DNA of 64,000 nt from CAYUMU01 sp964445985 (GTDB lineage Bacteria > Planctomycetota > Planctomycetia > Pirellulales > S012-138). Below the pieces are notes generated by a model. It did not search any database. It was given only the letters and a program-made list of their open reading frames with translations, and was not told the DNA's origin. The stretch covers positions 1-64,000 of the forward strand of contig CAYUMU010000026.1 of the NCBI GenBank assembly GCA_964445985.1, read 5' to 3'. Of the stretch, positions 51,541-60,465 are shown in pieces; the first letter of the stretch is position 1; each line of letters opens with the position of its first letter. The position numbers were made by a program, and so were the translations under genes.

Positions 51541-52821
51541 ATGTCGCGTGCCTTAAGTGAAGCAGCGTTTGCCCAAGCCCAGCAACTTATCCCCGGCGGT
51601 GTGAATAGCCCTGCGCGAGCTTTCGGCGCCGTGGGTGGCGACCCTATTTTCTTTGCGTCAGGGCAGGGTGCGTACCTGGTCGATATCGATGGCAACCGCT
51701 ACATCGATTACATCGGCAGCTGGGGTCCGATGATCCTGGGCCACGCCCATCCGCGCGTGGTCAGAGCACTCCAGGAAACGGCGGCCCGCGGCACGAGCTT
51801 TGGCGCGCCTACCGAAGCGGAAAGCCAGCTCGCCCAGTTGATTATCGACGCCATGCCATCGGTCGAAAAAGTTCGGCTGGTCAACTCCGGCACCGAAGCC
51901 ACGATGAGCGCCATTCGGCTGGCCCGCGGCTACACCGGCCGCGACATCATCGTCAAGTTCGCCGGCAACTACCATGGACACGTGGACAGCCTGCTGGTGG
52001 CCGCCGGCAGCGCCGCCGCCACGCTGGCCGTGCCCAACTCGCCCGGCGTGACCGCGGGTACCGCCAAAGACACGCTGGTGCTGGCGTACAACGATGTGCC
52101 CGGTCTCAAGGCGGCTTTCGCCAAACTACCTGGCAAAATTGCTGGTGTGATTGTGGAGCCGGTCGTCGGCAACATGGGCTGCGTGATCCCCACGCCCCCG
52201 TTCGTTGAGGCTCTCCGCGACGAAACGGCCAAAGACGGGGCCGTGCTCATCTTTGACGAGGTGATGACCGGCTTTCGGGTTGCGCATGGGGGAGCCCAAT
52301 CGCTGTTCGGCGTGGACCCCGATCTAACCACCATGGGCAAGATCGTGGGGGGCGGATTACCGGTGGGGGCCTATGGCGGCAAGGCCGAAATCATGAATCA
52401 CATTCTGCCGGCCGGCAAGGTATTCCAGGCGGGCACCCTGAGCGGAAATCCTTTGGCCACGGCCGCCGGCATTGCTACGCTAGAGTCGCTCCGCGACGAT
52501 CCGCCTTACCAGCAATTGGAACAGCGCGGCGCACAACTCGAGGCCGGCCTGCGAGCAGCCGCGGAGGCCGCGGGCGTTCCTCACAGTATTACTCGCGTCG
52601 GCAGCATGATGACCTTGTTCTTCAACCCCGATCCGGTGACGGATTGGAGCGTGGCGGCCCGCTGCGATACCGAGCGGTTTGCCCGCTATTTTTGGCAGCT
52701 CATTGAGCGGGGCGTGTACATGCCGTGCAGCCAGTACGAGGCCCTGTTTATTTCGGCTGCTCACACCGAAGACGACATCGCCCAAACGATTGCCGCGGCT
52801 CAAGTGGCGCTCACCGCCTGA
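51541..52821 (+). CDS. hemL: Glutamate-1-semialdehyde 2,1-aminomutase
   Basis: This PLP enzyme makes 5-aminolevulinate in the C5 haem route. The ATG at 51541 gives MSRALSEAAFAQAQQLIPGG and 426 residues, the normal length; the upstream ORF extension is not family-like. Key blocks are GGVNSPARAF, VNSGTEATMSAIRLARG, FDEVMTGFRVA and the PLP-lysine motif TTMGKIVGGGLPVGAYGG. The C-terminal AHTEDDIAQTI is standard. It stands alone in the window. Confidence 0.96.
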   Translation: MSRALSEAAFAQAQQLIPGGVNSPARAFGAVGGDPIFFASGQGAYLVDIDGNRYIDYIGSWGPMILGHAHPRVVRALQETAARGTSFGAPTEAESQLAQLIIDAMPSVEKVRLVNSGTEATMSAIRLARGYTGRDIIVKFAGNYHGHVDSLLVAAGSAAATLAVPNSPGVTAGTAKDTLVLAYNDVPGLKAAFAKLPGKIAGVIVEPVVGNMGCVIPTPPFVEALRDETAKDGAVLIFDEVMTGFRVAHGGAQSLFGVDPDLTTMGKIVGGGLPVGAYGGKAEIMNHILPAGKVFQAGTLSGNPLATAAGIATLESLRDDPPYQQLEQRGAQLEAGLRAAAEAAGVPHSITRVGSMMTLFFNPDPVTDWSVAARCDTERFARYFWQLIERGVYMPCSQYEALFISAAHTEDDIAQTIAAAQVALTA

Positions 52822-53028
52822 ACCCTGCGCGGGGCCACCAGAGCCAAAACGCCCTCAAAGATCAACCGCCACCCAACACGAACGCTCAGCCGGAAGTCCG
52901 GAAACCTTAGATAGCTCGGGGCACTGCGTTAGCAAGTGGACGCGACGCCAAGCGTACTGTCCCAACGGAACCACGTCGGAAGCAGGCTCAAGTTCCCGAG
53001 CCTTACTCGGGAAGAGGAAATCATACGC

Positions 53029-54024
53029 ATGTCGGAAGTGCAGTTTGACTGCCCTCATTGCGGACTTTCATTGGCGATCGATGCCGCCTATGGCGGTCAG
53101 GAGTCCAACTGCCCCGCTTGTGGAGGACTATTCATTGTTCCCGTGCTGGCCGGCCCTCCGTTCGCTGGGCAAGACTATGCCCCCGGTGGTTACGGACCTC
53201 CACCCCCACCGGGCTCGCCGCCACCTCCGCCTAGCGCATCGCCCCCGGGCAGCTTTGAAACGGCCGGAGGTTACGGCCAGCCGCCAAGTTATGGCCAGCC
53301 GCCGGGCTATGGACCTCCCGCTGGCTATGCGCCCCCAGGTGGCAGTCCGCCGTACGATCCTACCAGCCCCACGATTCCGTCCGCCTCGTATTCGTCGCCG
53401 GCCCCACCAAATTCGAGTCAGGCGCCGCGCAGTGCCGGCCCTCGCGCGCCCAAAAGCCCTGGCGAGTTGGCTTCTGGCGGGCAAGAAACAACCGGCGAGT
53501 CGGTGCCCGCCGCGCGTACTCCGGCCGACCTGTCGCCCAGAACGGGGGCCGCGCGTCGGCCCCAGCCGATAACGAATTCGAGTCCGCCGGGTGGCTCCCC
53601 GGCGAATGCAAGCGCCACGCCAGCGCCGGCCAGTCCTGCGCCTTCCAAGCAGCCGCGCGCGGCTGGCCCCCGCAAGGCCGGCCAGAAGCCCATGCCTGCC
53701 ACGCCCCCGCCCCCAGGCAGCGCGCCGCCGCCGCCGCCGGGCGGTGGAAGCGGCGGCCCGGCGCCATCGGCCCCGAGCCCCATGGCCCCCGGTGGACCGA
53801 AGCGGCCGGGTGCGGTTAGCATTCCCAGCCCCGATGGCGAAGGGAGCTACACCATTCGAGAGCCGGTGAAAACCATTCGCAGTCGCTCGGGCGAAGTGAT
53901 TGAACTGCGCCAGCTTTCGCCGGAGGAAAAGGCCGCCCGTCGATTCCGCCGTAATATCATCATGGCGATCTTCGGACTGGTGGTGCTGGTGGTGGTGATG
54001 GTCATCTTGATCAATTCCGGGTGA
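53029..54024 (+). CDS. Zinc-ribbon, proline-rich tail-anchored membrane protein
   Basis: From ATG at 53029 the product has 331 residues. The N-terminus holds a zinc ribbon (CPHCGLSLAIDAAYGGQ, then CPACGG). Residues about 45-265 are extremely rich in Pro, Gly, Ala and Ser. A short conserved block (GSYTIREPVKTIRSRSG) follows, and the C-terminus carries a membrane helix (about 306-328, IIMAIFGLVVLVVVMVILI). This plan is common in planctomycetes. The function is unknown; the ribbon may bind a partner or nucleic acid at the membrane. Confidence 0.82.
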   Translation: MSEVQFDCPHCGLSLAIDAAYGGQESNCPACGGLFIVPVLAGPPFAGQDYAPGGYGPPPPPGSPPPPPSASPPGSFETAGGYGQPPSYGQPPGYGPPAGYAPPGGSPPYDPTSPTIPSASYSSPAPPNSSQAPRSAGPRAPKSPGELASGGQETTGESVPAARTPADLSPRTGAARRPQPITNSSPPGGSPANASATPAPASPAPSKQPRAAGPRKAGQKPMPATPPPPGSAPPPPPGGGSGGPAPSAPSPMAPGGPKRPGAVSIPSPDGEGSYTIREPVKTIRSRSGEVIELRQLSPEEKAARRFRRNIIMAIFGLVVLVVVMVILINSG

Positions 54025-54079
54025 ACCGCCAGCCGCGCAACCGGCCGCGCAATCGTGCCGATGACCTGCTGAGGCGCAG

Positions 54080-54328
54080 CTACTTCTCACCTCGGGCAAA
54101 CTGCACCAGTTCTTCCAGCAGCGAAAGGGCGTCGCGCTCTTCCGATTCCATGGTGGCGCATATTTCGGCAAATTGATCTTCGTTGGCGCGGTGAACCTTG
54201 AGCAAGGTCAGGCCCATCTTCAGCACGTGCAAGCAATGTCGCAAATCGTGGACGACGACCGATAACCGGTCTTTGCGAACGATATTCTGGGAATCGTCGG
54301 CCGGATCCGGGGCGGGGATTTCATTCAT
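54080..54328 (-). CDS. Orphan HisKA-like dimerisation domain protein
   Basis: With ATG at 54328 (MNEIPAPDPADDSQNIVRKD) the protein has 82 residues. SVVVHDLRHCLHVLKMGLTL looks like a histidine kinase H-box (HDLR with following hydrophobic helix) and SLLEELVQFARGE resembles the second HisKA helix. No ATPase domain follows, so it cannot phosphorylate by itself. It could be a dimerising phosphoacceptor or a regulator of a kinase elsewhere. Convergent with the zinc-ribbon gene. The space 54329-54733 has no other gene. Confidence 0.7.
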   Translation of the reverse strand: MNEIPAPDPADDSQNIVRKDRLSVVVHDLRHCLHVLKMGLTLLKVHRANEDQFAEICATMESEERDALSLLEELVQFARGEK

Positions 54329-54733
54329 GGAAATAGGGCTCGCTATTGGGTGCGCGCGATTCAGGCGGGCGCCACGGCTCACCCCTTCCCAGTGACGCGA
54401 CGGCTAGCGCGCACGAAAGCACGATATTTAGTTGATCGGGCGGGGATGCACCTCTGGAGCCCTGCAAAGCCAAGAGGGACACTATGCGTTATCGTCCTCA
54501 GGTTTGGTGCGGATGCAAGCCAAAAATATCTGCCTGACCTAACAAAAAGCAGGCTACCGCAAGAAATGGCTTCGATTGCGTGCTTCCACAGTTCTTCCCC
54601 CCATGGCTAAGTCAGGCCAAATTCCCGCGGAGGAGCAAGGTTTTCCGCCATCGCGGGTAGCGCACCCCAGCCTGGCCAGCACTGCAGGGCCGGGTCGGGT
54701 CTTGGCACGCGTGTGGGGGGATCCTCGCTCTCG

Positions 54734-55867
54734 CTAAACTGCCCTTAAGGTGGGCAGCAGATCGGGTCCGAGGCTATTTCGAGTGCAAGGAAAAAAAAGG
54801 TGCGCTGCCTCCGAGAACAGCGGCAACTCCTGCGACATCCAGGTTTTTTCCAAACGTTCACGAATGTCGTGGACGAGGCTGGAGCCGTCGGGCCAGCGAA
54901 TCCGCATGATCTCGGCGACTTCGTTCAACAGTTGGTAAACCCGAGCTCGCGTTAACCCCAACCGCCCGGCCGATTCTCGCACCGAAACAAACTGCCCTGA
55001 AAGCAAACCCAACCGATCCGCGACCAGGTGTCGCACGCCGTCGCCAGCATCGACCTTGATTTGGGCCACGAGGGGTTCGACGAACTCGCGACGAACTTCG
55101 TCGTTGGTCACCCGATCCAGGCGACCGCGAATCTGCGTGATCCACGACGAGATCGGTTGGACAAAACGGGGAATGATTTGCGCGGAAAGGTGCGAAGCAA
55201 ATGGAGCGCCCTTGCCAACCAGGCTATGGATCGCGGCGAACACCTCCAAAACGGCCCTGACGCGCTTTTCCCCATGGGTTTTGCGGGCTCGAATTTCGGC
55301 CAGGGTGCAATTGGTGTAGGTGGAAAGCGGAGCATCCCAGATAACGCGCGGCAGCGTTTCCAGCGAGGGCGCAAAACGCCCCAGTAATTCATCCTGAAGA
55401 TTGGCGTGCACGATCAGCCGCCGCCACGCCGCCCAATCCTCTTCCGAAACCGATTGCGACTGGAAATCGCCCTCGAATAAATCGGGGGCTGGCTGGGCGG
55501 GCAACGAAGCGGCCGCCCGCTCCAAGACGAGGATGAGACCTTCGAGCTTTTTCGAGCCAATGCCGGGCACGGCCGCCAAATCGGCGAAATCCGTGGTCGC
55601 AATTTCCTCGATGTTGCGGTGCAGCAGCACGAGCGGCAAACGCCGGTCTCCTTCGAGGACGAAATACGCCAACGGATGCTGCAAACGTTCCGGGGTTTGC
55701 TGCAATAAACGCTTGCGAATTTCTTCGTACCGCACCAGCAAGCGAACGTCGTTCGCAGTGGGCTTGGTGCTCAAGGTGCCTCTCCCCAAATGGCGCAGCA
55801 GGCCACGCGCGAGCACATATCGCCGCCAAGCTGCAATGGTTGATGTTCCGTAAACTGCGATCATCAT
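54734..55867 (-). CDS. Putative DNA-binding protein with HhH and sigma-region-4-like HTH
   Basis: The 377-residue protein contains a helix-hairpin-helix-like motif (AAVPGIGSKKLEGLIL, about 97-112) and near residues 300-330 a helix-turn-helix (VSVRESAGRLGLTRARVYQL) similar to sigma-70 region 4. Between them are helical segments of unknown fold. It resembles a transcription or DNA-repair accessory protein, but no family is recognised. An ATG at 55864 is an alternative start. It is divergent from nothing and probably monocistronic. Confidence 0.7.
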   Translation of the reverse strand: MMIAVYGTSTIAAWRRYVLARGLLRHLGRGTLSTKPTANDVRLLVRYEEIRKRLLQQTPERLQHPLAYFVLEGDRRLPLVLLHRNIEEIATTDFADLAAVPGIGSKKLEGLILVLERAAASLPAQPAPDLFEGDFQSQSVSEEDWAAWRRLIVHANLQDELLGRFAPSLETLPRVIWDAPLSTYTNCTLAEIRARKTHGEKRVRAVLEVFAAIHSLVGKGAPFASHLSAQIIPRFVQPISSWITQIRGRLDRVTNDEVRREFVEPLVAQIKVDAGDGVRHLVADRLGLLSGQFVSVRESAGRLGLTRARVYQLLNEVAEIMRIRWPDGSSLVHDIRERLEKTWMSQELPLFSEAAHLFFPCTRNSLGPDLLPTLRAV

Positions 55868-56136
55868 GGAACTTCGACGCCAGAATCCAGCCCTGCTTTG
55901 GCTTCAAAATCCCTGTCTCGGTTCGTACCTCGGCCTCCAGACGTACGAGCCCATGCCTCCTCATGACAAACCACCCAAAAGTTGTGGCTCACCCCCCCAC
56001 TTCGGCCATCTTAGTAAACCCGCGTACTCTAGAAAAGTGTCGCGATTTTTCGAGAAAACTGGAAAAATGAGAATAACCGTACCCGGCTTACCAGACATTT
56101 TGCGGGAAAGCGCTGGCAGGCATGGTCTTAACGCAC

Positions 56137-56754
56137 TTAATCGCGCGCTTGGCCGGGCGCCTCGCGTTCCCAGCGTTGCCGAATTAACCGCAACTTGCGG
56201 CCGATGGTCACCGGCGCGCAGGCAAGTTCATCGGCAAGTTCTTGGTTGGTATAGCCTTCCATCTTGCCAAGCGCAATCTTGCGCAGCAAGTCGTCATCAA
56301 GCACGGCCAACAACCGCTGGCATTCTTCGGCAATTAAATTGGCCAATTCGGGCGTGGGTTCGGAGCCGGCAAAGTGATCGAACCCACCCTGCTGGTTTTC
56401 CAAGTTAAAAACGGCGCTATCCCCGCGCACTCGACCCCCGCCCCTCTTGGCGGCCGTTTCTCTTCGAACAAGCTTTCCGGCTTTCCGCTCGGCGATGACC
56501 ACGAGCAGCGACCAAAGATTGTCGCGATCCGAAAGTTCGGGGAAGCGCTCCTCGCGAATGCCGCGGAGGACGCTCTCCAAGGCGCTGGCTGCCACGTCTT
56601 CCTCGTCGGCACTGCGGCGCATGGAGCCACGCAAGCGCGTGCGGACTCGTTTGACCAGTCGTTCGAAATAGCGACGCCAAAGCTGGCTGGTCGCTTCTTC
56701 GACCTGACCTTCGCGCAACTTGTTCATCCAGATGGTAACGGAGTCTTCGCTCAT
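56137..56754 (-). CDS. ECF-type RNA polymerase sigma factor
   Basis: From ATG at 56754 the protein has 205 residues. Region 2 contains LWRRYFERLVKRVRTRLRGS and the conserved DEEDVAASALESVLRGI. Region 4 is seen as LRKIALGKMEGYTNQELADELACAPVTIGRKLRLIRQRWE-type helix-turn-helix, of which the core is YTNQELADEL. This is the planctomycete ECF type, with a divergent region 2 and a linker (about 110-140). No anti-sigma gene lies next to it. 56755-57099 is gene-free. Confidence 0.92.
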   Translation of the reverse strand: MSEDSVTIWMNKLREGQVEEATSQLWRRYFERLVKRVRTRLRGSMRRSADEEDVAASALESVLRGIREERFPELSDRDNLWSLLVVIAERKAGKLVRRETAAKRGGGRVRGDSAVFNLENQQGGFDHFAGSEPTPELANLIAEECQRLLAVLDDDLLRKIALGKMEGYTNQELADELACAPVTIGRKLRLIRQRWEREAPGQARD

Positions 56755-57099
56755 GCGGTCTTCTACGGTTCCGGATCGCCTCTCGCCTCGGGCGAGTTTC
56801 CCCTGATGCCGGGGGATGGCACCTATTATGTCGCGGCCTTCCGCCGATGTCCAATTCTCATGCGCCAAGGAAACCCGCGCGCCTGGGACGCCAGGGGCCT
56901 TCGGTACGCAGAGGGCAGGCGCGGAATGCGACCCTCCCCCTCCCTGCCTGAAGTACGCCGGTCGCGGCTCGTTTCCGCGGCGGGGGATCGTTTTGGGCGA
57001 CGGCCGATCTTCCCCCCAGGCCAGCGGCAACACAAACCAGCAGTGCGATTTGAACGCAACGCATGTGCCATCTCCCTGGAGTTTCGTTACCGTTCCGCG

Positions 57100-57987
57100 C
57101 TAGGTCAACATGCCAGGTGGCTCCAGTCGCCAGTTATCGATCAACCGCGTGGCGCCAACAAATGCCGCCACGAGTGCGATCGCGGGTCGAGTTATACGTT
57201 CCACGGGATCCAGGCTATCGGGGTCCACAAGGGCCACGTATTGCGGTTTGAGATCGGGTTCTTGGCTGAGCCGTTGGAGAATGCCGTCCAAGATTGCGGC
57301 GGCGTCGCTTTCCCCTGCTTGCACCCTTTCATGCGCGGTTCGCAGCCCGGCCGAAATGGCCAGGCCTTGCTGACGTTGCGACTCGTTCAGGTAGGCATTC
57401 CGCGAACTGAGCGCCAACCCGTCGGGCTCGCGCACGGTAGGGCAAACGACGATTTCGATTGGCCAGGCCAGATCGTGCACCATTTGGCGAATGACGACCG
57501 TTTGCTGGTAGTCTTTTTGGCCAAAAAAAGCCTGGTCGGGTCCGACCTGGTTGAACAGTTTGGCCACCACGGTGGTGACGCCGCGAAAATGGCCTGGCCG
57601 ATGTCCGCCTTCCCAGGGCAGCGTTACCTGCTCGACGTTCACGTAGGTTTGAAACGCGCGAGGGTACATTTCCTCGACCGAAGGCGCGAACACCAGGTCC
57701 ACGTCGTGCGGGGCCAACAGGGCCAGGTCGGTGGCCAGGTCGCGCGGATACCGATCGAAATCTTCGTGGGGGCCAAATTGGGTTGGGTTGACGAAGATGC
57801 TTACCACGGTGGCGCCGCAACGAGTTCGGCTGGCATCGACCAGGCTTAGATGACCCTGATGCAATGCGCCCATGGTGGGCACGAATCCAATGGAATTGCC
57901 TTCGGCTCGCAGCGAGTTGAGCCTCGCCCGCAAGTCGCGCGTGGTCGTAACAACGGGTGGAACTCCCATTGCATTTTCCGATGGCAT
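57100..57987 (-). CDS. panC: Pantoate--beta-alanine ligase
   Basis: PanC makes pantothenate from pantoate, beta-alanine and ATP. The ATG at 57987 gives MPSENAMGVPPVVTTTRDLR and 295 residues; 57969 is another candidate start. Family motifs are FVPTMGALHQGHLSLV (HIGH-like), TQFGPHEDFDRYPRD, FFGQKDYQQTVV and LALSSRNAYL (KMSKS-like). All key residues are present. No panB or panD nearby. Confidence 0.95.
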   Translation of the reverse strand: MPSENAMGVPPVVTTTRDLRARLNSLRAEGNSIGFVPTMGALHQGHLSLVDASRTRCGATVVSIFVNPTQFGPHEDFDRYPRDLATDLALLAPHDVDLVFAPSVEEMYPRAFQTYVNVEQVTLPWEGGHRPGHFRGVTTVVAKLFNQVGPDQAFFGQKDYQQTVVIRQMVHDLAWPIEIVVCPTVREPDGLALSSRNAYLNESQRQQGLAISAGLRTAHERVQAGESDAAAILDGILQRLSQEPDLKPQYVALVDPDSLDPVERITRPAIALVAAFVGATRLIDNWRLEPPGMLT

Positions 57988-58039
57988 AAGACTGCCCCCA
58001 ACCTTGATGAACCCCCCTGCGGACAATTCCGACCGGTGA

Positions 58040-58118
58040 TTTCTTGCTCGTTAACATCTCTGCAAGCCGCGGAGAACTTTAATGCCTCAGAGTCTGTTTG
58101 CGGTTTACCCGCGTTAAG
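58040..58118 (+). repeat. 79-bp dispersed repeat, copy 3
   Basis: TTTCTTGCTCGTTAACATC ... GGTTTACCCGCGTTAAG as at 2831-2909 with small differences in the middle. It lies between panC and the TIM-barrel gene and is followed directly by a GCGAGGGA hairpin. Confidence 0.85.
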
Positions 58119-58119
58119 T

Positions 58120-58147
58120 GCGAGGGATGTTCGTGGGATTCCCTCGC
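58120..58147 (+). repeat. GCGAGGGA hairpin
   Basis: GCGAGGGA (58120-58127) pairs with TCCCTCGC (58140-58147) around TGTTCGTGGGAT. The same hairpin core with a loop GCGTACGTGGGA-like variant is nested in 22202-22239. Known only as a repeat here; function unclear. Confidence 0.75.
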
Positions 58148-58200
58148 TGACGCGCCCGGCGTAAGCATGGCGCCCAGCGAGAACCCCACCCATTTCTTGC

Positions 58201-58233
58201 CCCCTTCTCCCCCGGAAATACCGGGGAGAGGGG
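58201..58233 (+). repeat. GC-rich CTCCCCCGG/CCGGGGAG hairpin, copy 1
   Basis: CCCCTTCTCCCCCGG pairs with CCGGGGAGAGGGG around AAATA. A near-identical hairpin with a perfect stem is at 60302-60332. Confidence 0.75.
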
Positions 58234-58329
58234 AGAAAAGGGGTTCGCGCCCGCTGCTTTCACGCGAAAGTGACACACCTAGAATCCGTTCGAGCGAGAA
58301 AATTTCTAACCAATGCTTGGCCAGGCCGC

Positions 58330-59358
58330 TTACGCCTGCCAGCCGTGGGCTTGGCGCACTTTGAGCATGGTGGCCAGGATCGTGTTCCAGGTTTGCTGGT
58401 CTTCGAGCATGGCGTTGGGGAACATGCAGCCATCCCAACAAATATGCTGAATGCCGCGGTCAGCGGCGTCTTTGAGCCAGTAGCCCGAACACTTGACAAT
58501 ATCGAGCTTGCCATTGGGATCGTCGGCGGGGCAGTGGCGGCCCGTCTTGTCGTGGGCCCCCGTGCCATGCACGCTGCCGTCGTTCTGGGCCACGTGAAAA
58601 TCGAGCGTCCAGGGACGCAGAGCGCCCGTCATTTGCTCATACGCCGCCCAGAACTCGGCGTCGGTGTAGCCCGGCCTCAACAGGGCATGCTCTTCTGCAT
58701 TATACCCCAGCAAGTACAAGTAAGTATGGGCCAGATCGGCTTGAAAGCCCACCGTGCCGGGCAGGTCCACTGTTTCCAACAGGTGCAGCATGTCGCGCCA
58801 CGAGTGCATGCCGGCCCAGCAAATCTCGCCTTCGGCGGCCAACCGTTCGCCATGGTCGGCGGCCACTTGGGCAGCTTCGCGAAACGTGGCGGCAATCTGC
58901 TTGGTGTTGCCTTCGGGATCGGCCAACCAATGGCTGGGACTGTCGGCCGAGTCGATGCGAATCACGCCATACTTCCGCACGCCGTGCTCGTTGAAGATCT
59001 TCGCAATGCGACAGGCCTTCTTCACGGCCAGCACAAAGTTGCCGCGATCGGTGTCGCTGCCCATCGCGCTGCCACCTACCGTGCCGGGCCAAACGGGGGC
59101 CACCAGCGATCCCACGGCCAGATTGTGCGCGGCGATCTTGTCGGCGATGGCCTTGAGTTGATCGTCGCTGGCATCGGGGTCGGTGTGCGGGTGAAACAGG
59201 AAATAGTCGATGCCGTCGAATTTTTCGCCATCGACCTCGGCGCCGGCCGTGAGTTCGAGCATGCGATCGAGGCTGATCGGCGGATGGTCGGTGCCTGCTT
59301 CTTTGCCGACGAGCCCCGGCCACATGGCGTTGTGAAGTTTGGGCAAGGTGTTGCTCAT
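58330..59358 (-). CDS. Xylose-isomerase-like TIM-barrel protein
   Basis: From ATG at 59358 ([20 protein letters not shown]) the protein has 342 residues. It belongs to the AP-endonuclease-2/sugar-isomerase superfamily, with candidate metal sites at [12 protein letters not shown] (His/Asp), [10 protein letters not shown] (Glu/His), [10 protein letters not shown] (Asp/His) and [11 protein letters not shown] (His/Asp). Planctomycetes have many such proteins, often in sugar degradation. It lies 150 bp downstream of the DUF1080 gene on the same strand, a common pairing in these bacteria. Confidence 0.85.
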   Translation of the reverse strand: MSNTLPKLHNAMWPGLVGKEAGTDHPPISLDRMLELTAGAEVDGEKFDGIDYFLFHPHTDPDASDDQLKAIADKIAAHNLAVGSLVAPVWPGTVGGSAMGSDTDRGNFVLAVKKACRIAKIFNEHGVRKYGVIRIDSADSPSHWLADPEGNTKQIAATFREAAQVAADHGERLAAEGEICWAGMHSWRDMLHLLETVDLPGTVGFQADLAHTYLYLLGYNAEEHALLRPGYTDAEFWAAYEQMTGALRPWTLDFHVAQNDGSVHGTGAHDKTGRHCPADDPNGKLDIVKCSGYWLKDAADRGIQHICWDGCMFPNAMLEDQQTWNTILATMLKVRQAHGWQA

Positions 59359-59508
59359 GAAATCTCCGGCCTCAATATCCCTAGCGTGCGATGGGGCGAG
59401 GGGAGCCAGAGACTCCCCCCGCAAACGCCCCAGATCATCGCCTGCGGCGAGCCCGTTGGCAACAGCCCGGAGAGCGAATCTTTCTCGGCCCACCTCCCGG
59501 TCCAAAGC

Positions 59509-60189
59509 TTATTTCAGTTCGCGCAGTTCGATGTTCTTGTACCGCGCTTCGGCCGGCGCGCCGCCGTGAATCTGCACGGCGATGATGCCTGCGCGGTCGA
59601 TGCCAGGTTCCTGTTCGGTGTAATCCACGGTCTTCAGCCCATTGAGCCACATTTGAATGCGGGGGCCTTCGCAGCGAATCACGTACTCGTTCCAATCGCC
59701 CGGCTTGAGAACCTCTTTGAGCTGGGCTTGTTCAGCTTCGGTTTCGGGCCCGGCCAACACGCGGCGGCGCCGCGATTCATCGTAGAGCTTGCCCCACCAC
59801 TGGCCGCCCATATCGGCCTGATAACCGCTGACTTCGAAGTGATTGGGGATTTTCTGGGTGCGAAACTGCACGCCGGCGTTGTCGCCTTCGCCCTGCAACT
59901 TGACTTGGATGCGCAGCTCGAAGTCGCCGTATTCCTGGGTGGTGCACAAAAACCAGTTGTGGGCAATCTTCTCCTTGAGCGAGCCGGCCACAATCTCGCC
60001 GTCTTCCACGCGAAAGATCGAGCGATCCCCCTCCCAGCCATCGAGCGTGCGGCCGTCGAATAGTTGGATTGGCTTTGTTCCTGCTTTGGCCTTATTGTCC
60101 GTTGGATTCTCGGCCCACGCCGAGGAACTACCCGTGACAACAAGTAGCAACAGACTGAACAACTTGGATGGTTTGATAAACAGGCTCAT
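59509..60189 (-). CDS. Secreted DUF1080 protein (3-keto-disaccharide hydrolase-like)
   Basis: The 226-residue protein has a signal peptide (about 1-26, LLLVVTGSSSAWAEN) and a concanavalin-like DUF1080 domain: IQLFDGRTLDGWEG, FLCTTQEYGDFELRIQVKL, NAGVQFRTQKI and the C-terminal IAVQIHGGAPAEARYKNIEL. The family includes glycoside hydrolases acting on 3-keto sugars. The precise substrate is unknown. It is upstream of the TIM-barrel gene in the same direction. Confidence 0.9.
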   Translation of the reverse strand: MSLFIKPSKLFSLLLLVVTGSSSAWAENPTDNKAKAGTKPIQLFDGRTLDGWEGDRSIFRVEDGEIVAGSLKEKIAHNWFLCTTQEYGDFELRIQVKLQGEGDNAGVQFRTQKIPNHFEVSGYQADMGGQWWGKLYDESRRRRVLAGPETEAEQAQLKEVLKPGDWNEYVIRCEGPRIQMWLNGLKTVDYTEQEPGIDRAGIIAVQIHGGAPAEARYKNIELRELK

Positions 60190-60301
60190 CAGGAAGTCTC
60201 CAGGGCGATCCGTAGGCGACCGGCGTTATTTGAGAGTAGCGGTATTCGCGGACTTGAAATTGCATGCTCAACTCCGCTTTCCAAGGTCCCTCTCCCCCCG
60301 A

Positions 60302-60332
60302 CCCCTCTCCCCGGAAATACCGGGGAGAGGGG
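60302..60332 (+). repeat. GC-rich CTCCCCGG/CCGGGGAG hairpin, copy 2
   Basis: CCCCTCTCCCCGG (60302-60314) pairs perfectly with CCGGGGAGAGGGG (60320-60332) around AAATA. It precedes the DUF1080 gene in the space to the larA-like gene. Copy 1 at 58201-58233. Confidence 0.8.
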
Positions 60333-60465
60333 AGAGTGTCTACTACGATTTTTTCGAGAGTACCTGAGCGCCAGTGTACTTGGGCGGAAAGCGCCAACCC
60401 AGCGGCGGCCGTGAACTTTATTTGCCAACGGAAATAAGCAACCCGCATGGTCGGCAAGTCGCCCG

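Noticed and set aside
56374..57849. Plus-strand ORF of 491 residues opposite the ECF sigma and panC genes
   Set aside because: Spans two well-supported minus-strand genes and their spacer, with no family motif.
57846..58193. ORF containing RVSEGIPRTS and LNAGKPQTDSEALKF
   Set aside because: The peptide is the translation of the 79-bp repeat and the GCGAGGGA hairpin, not a gene.
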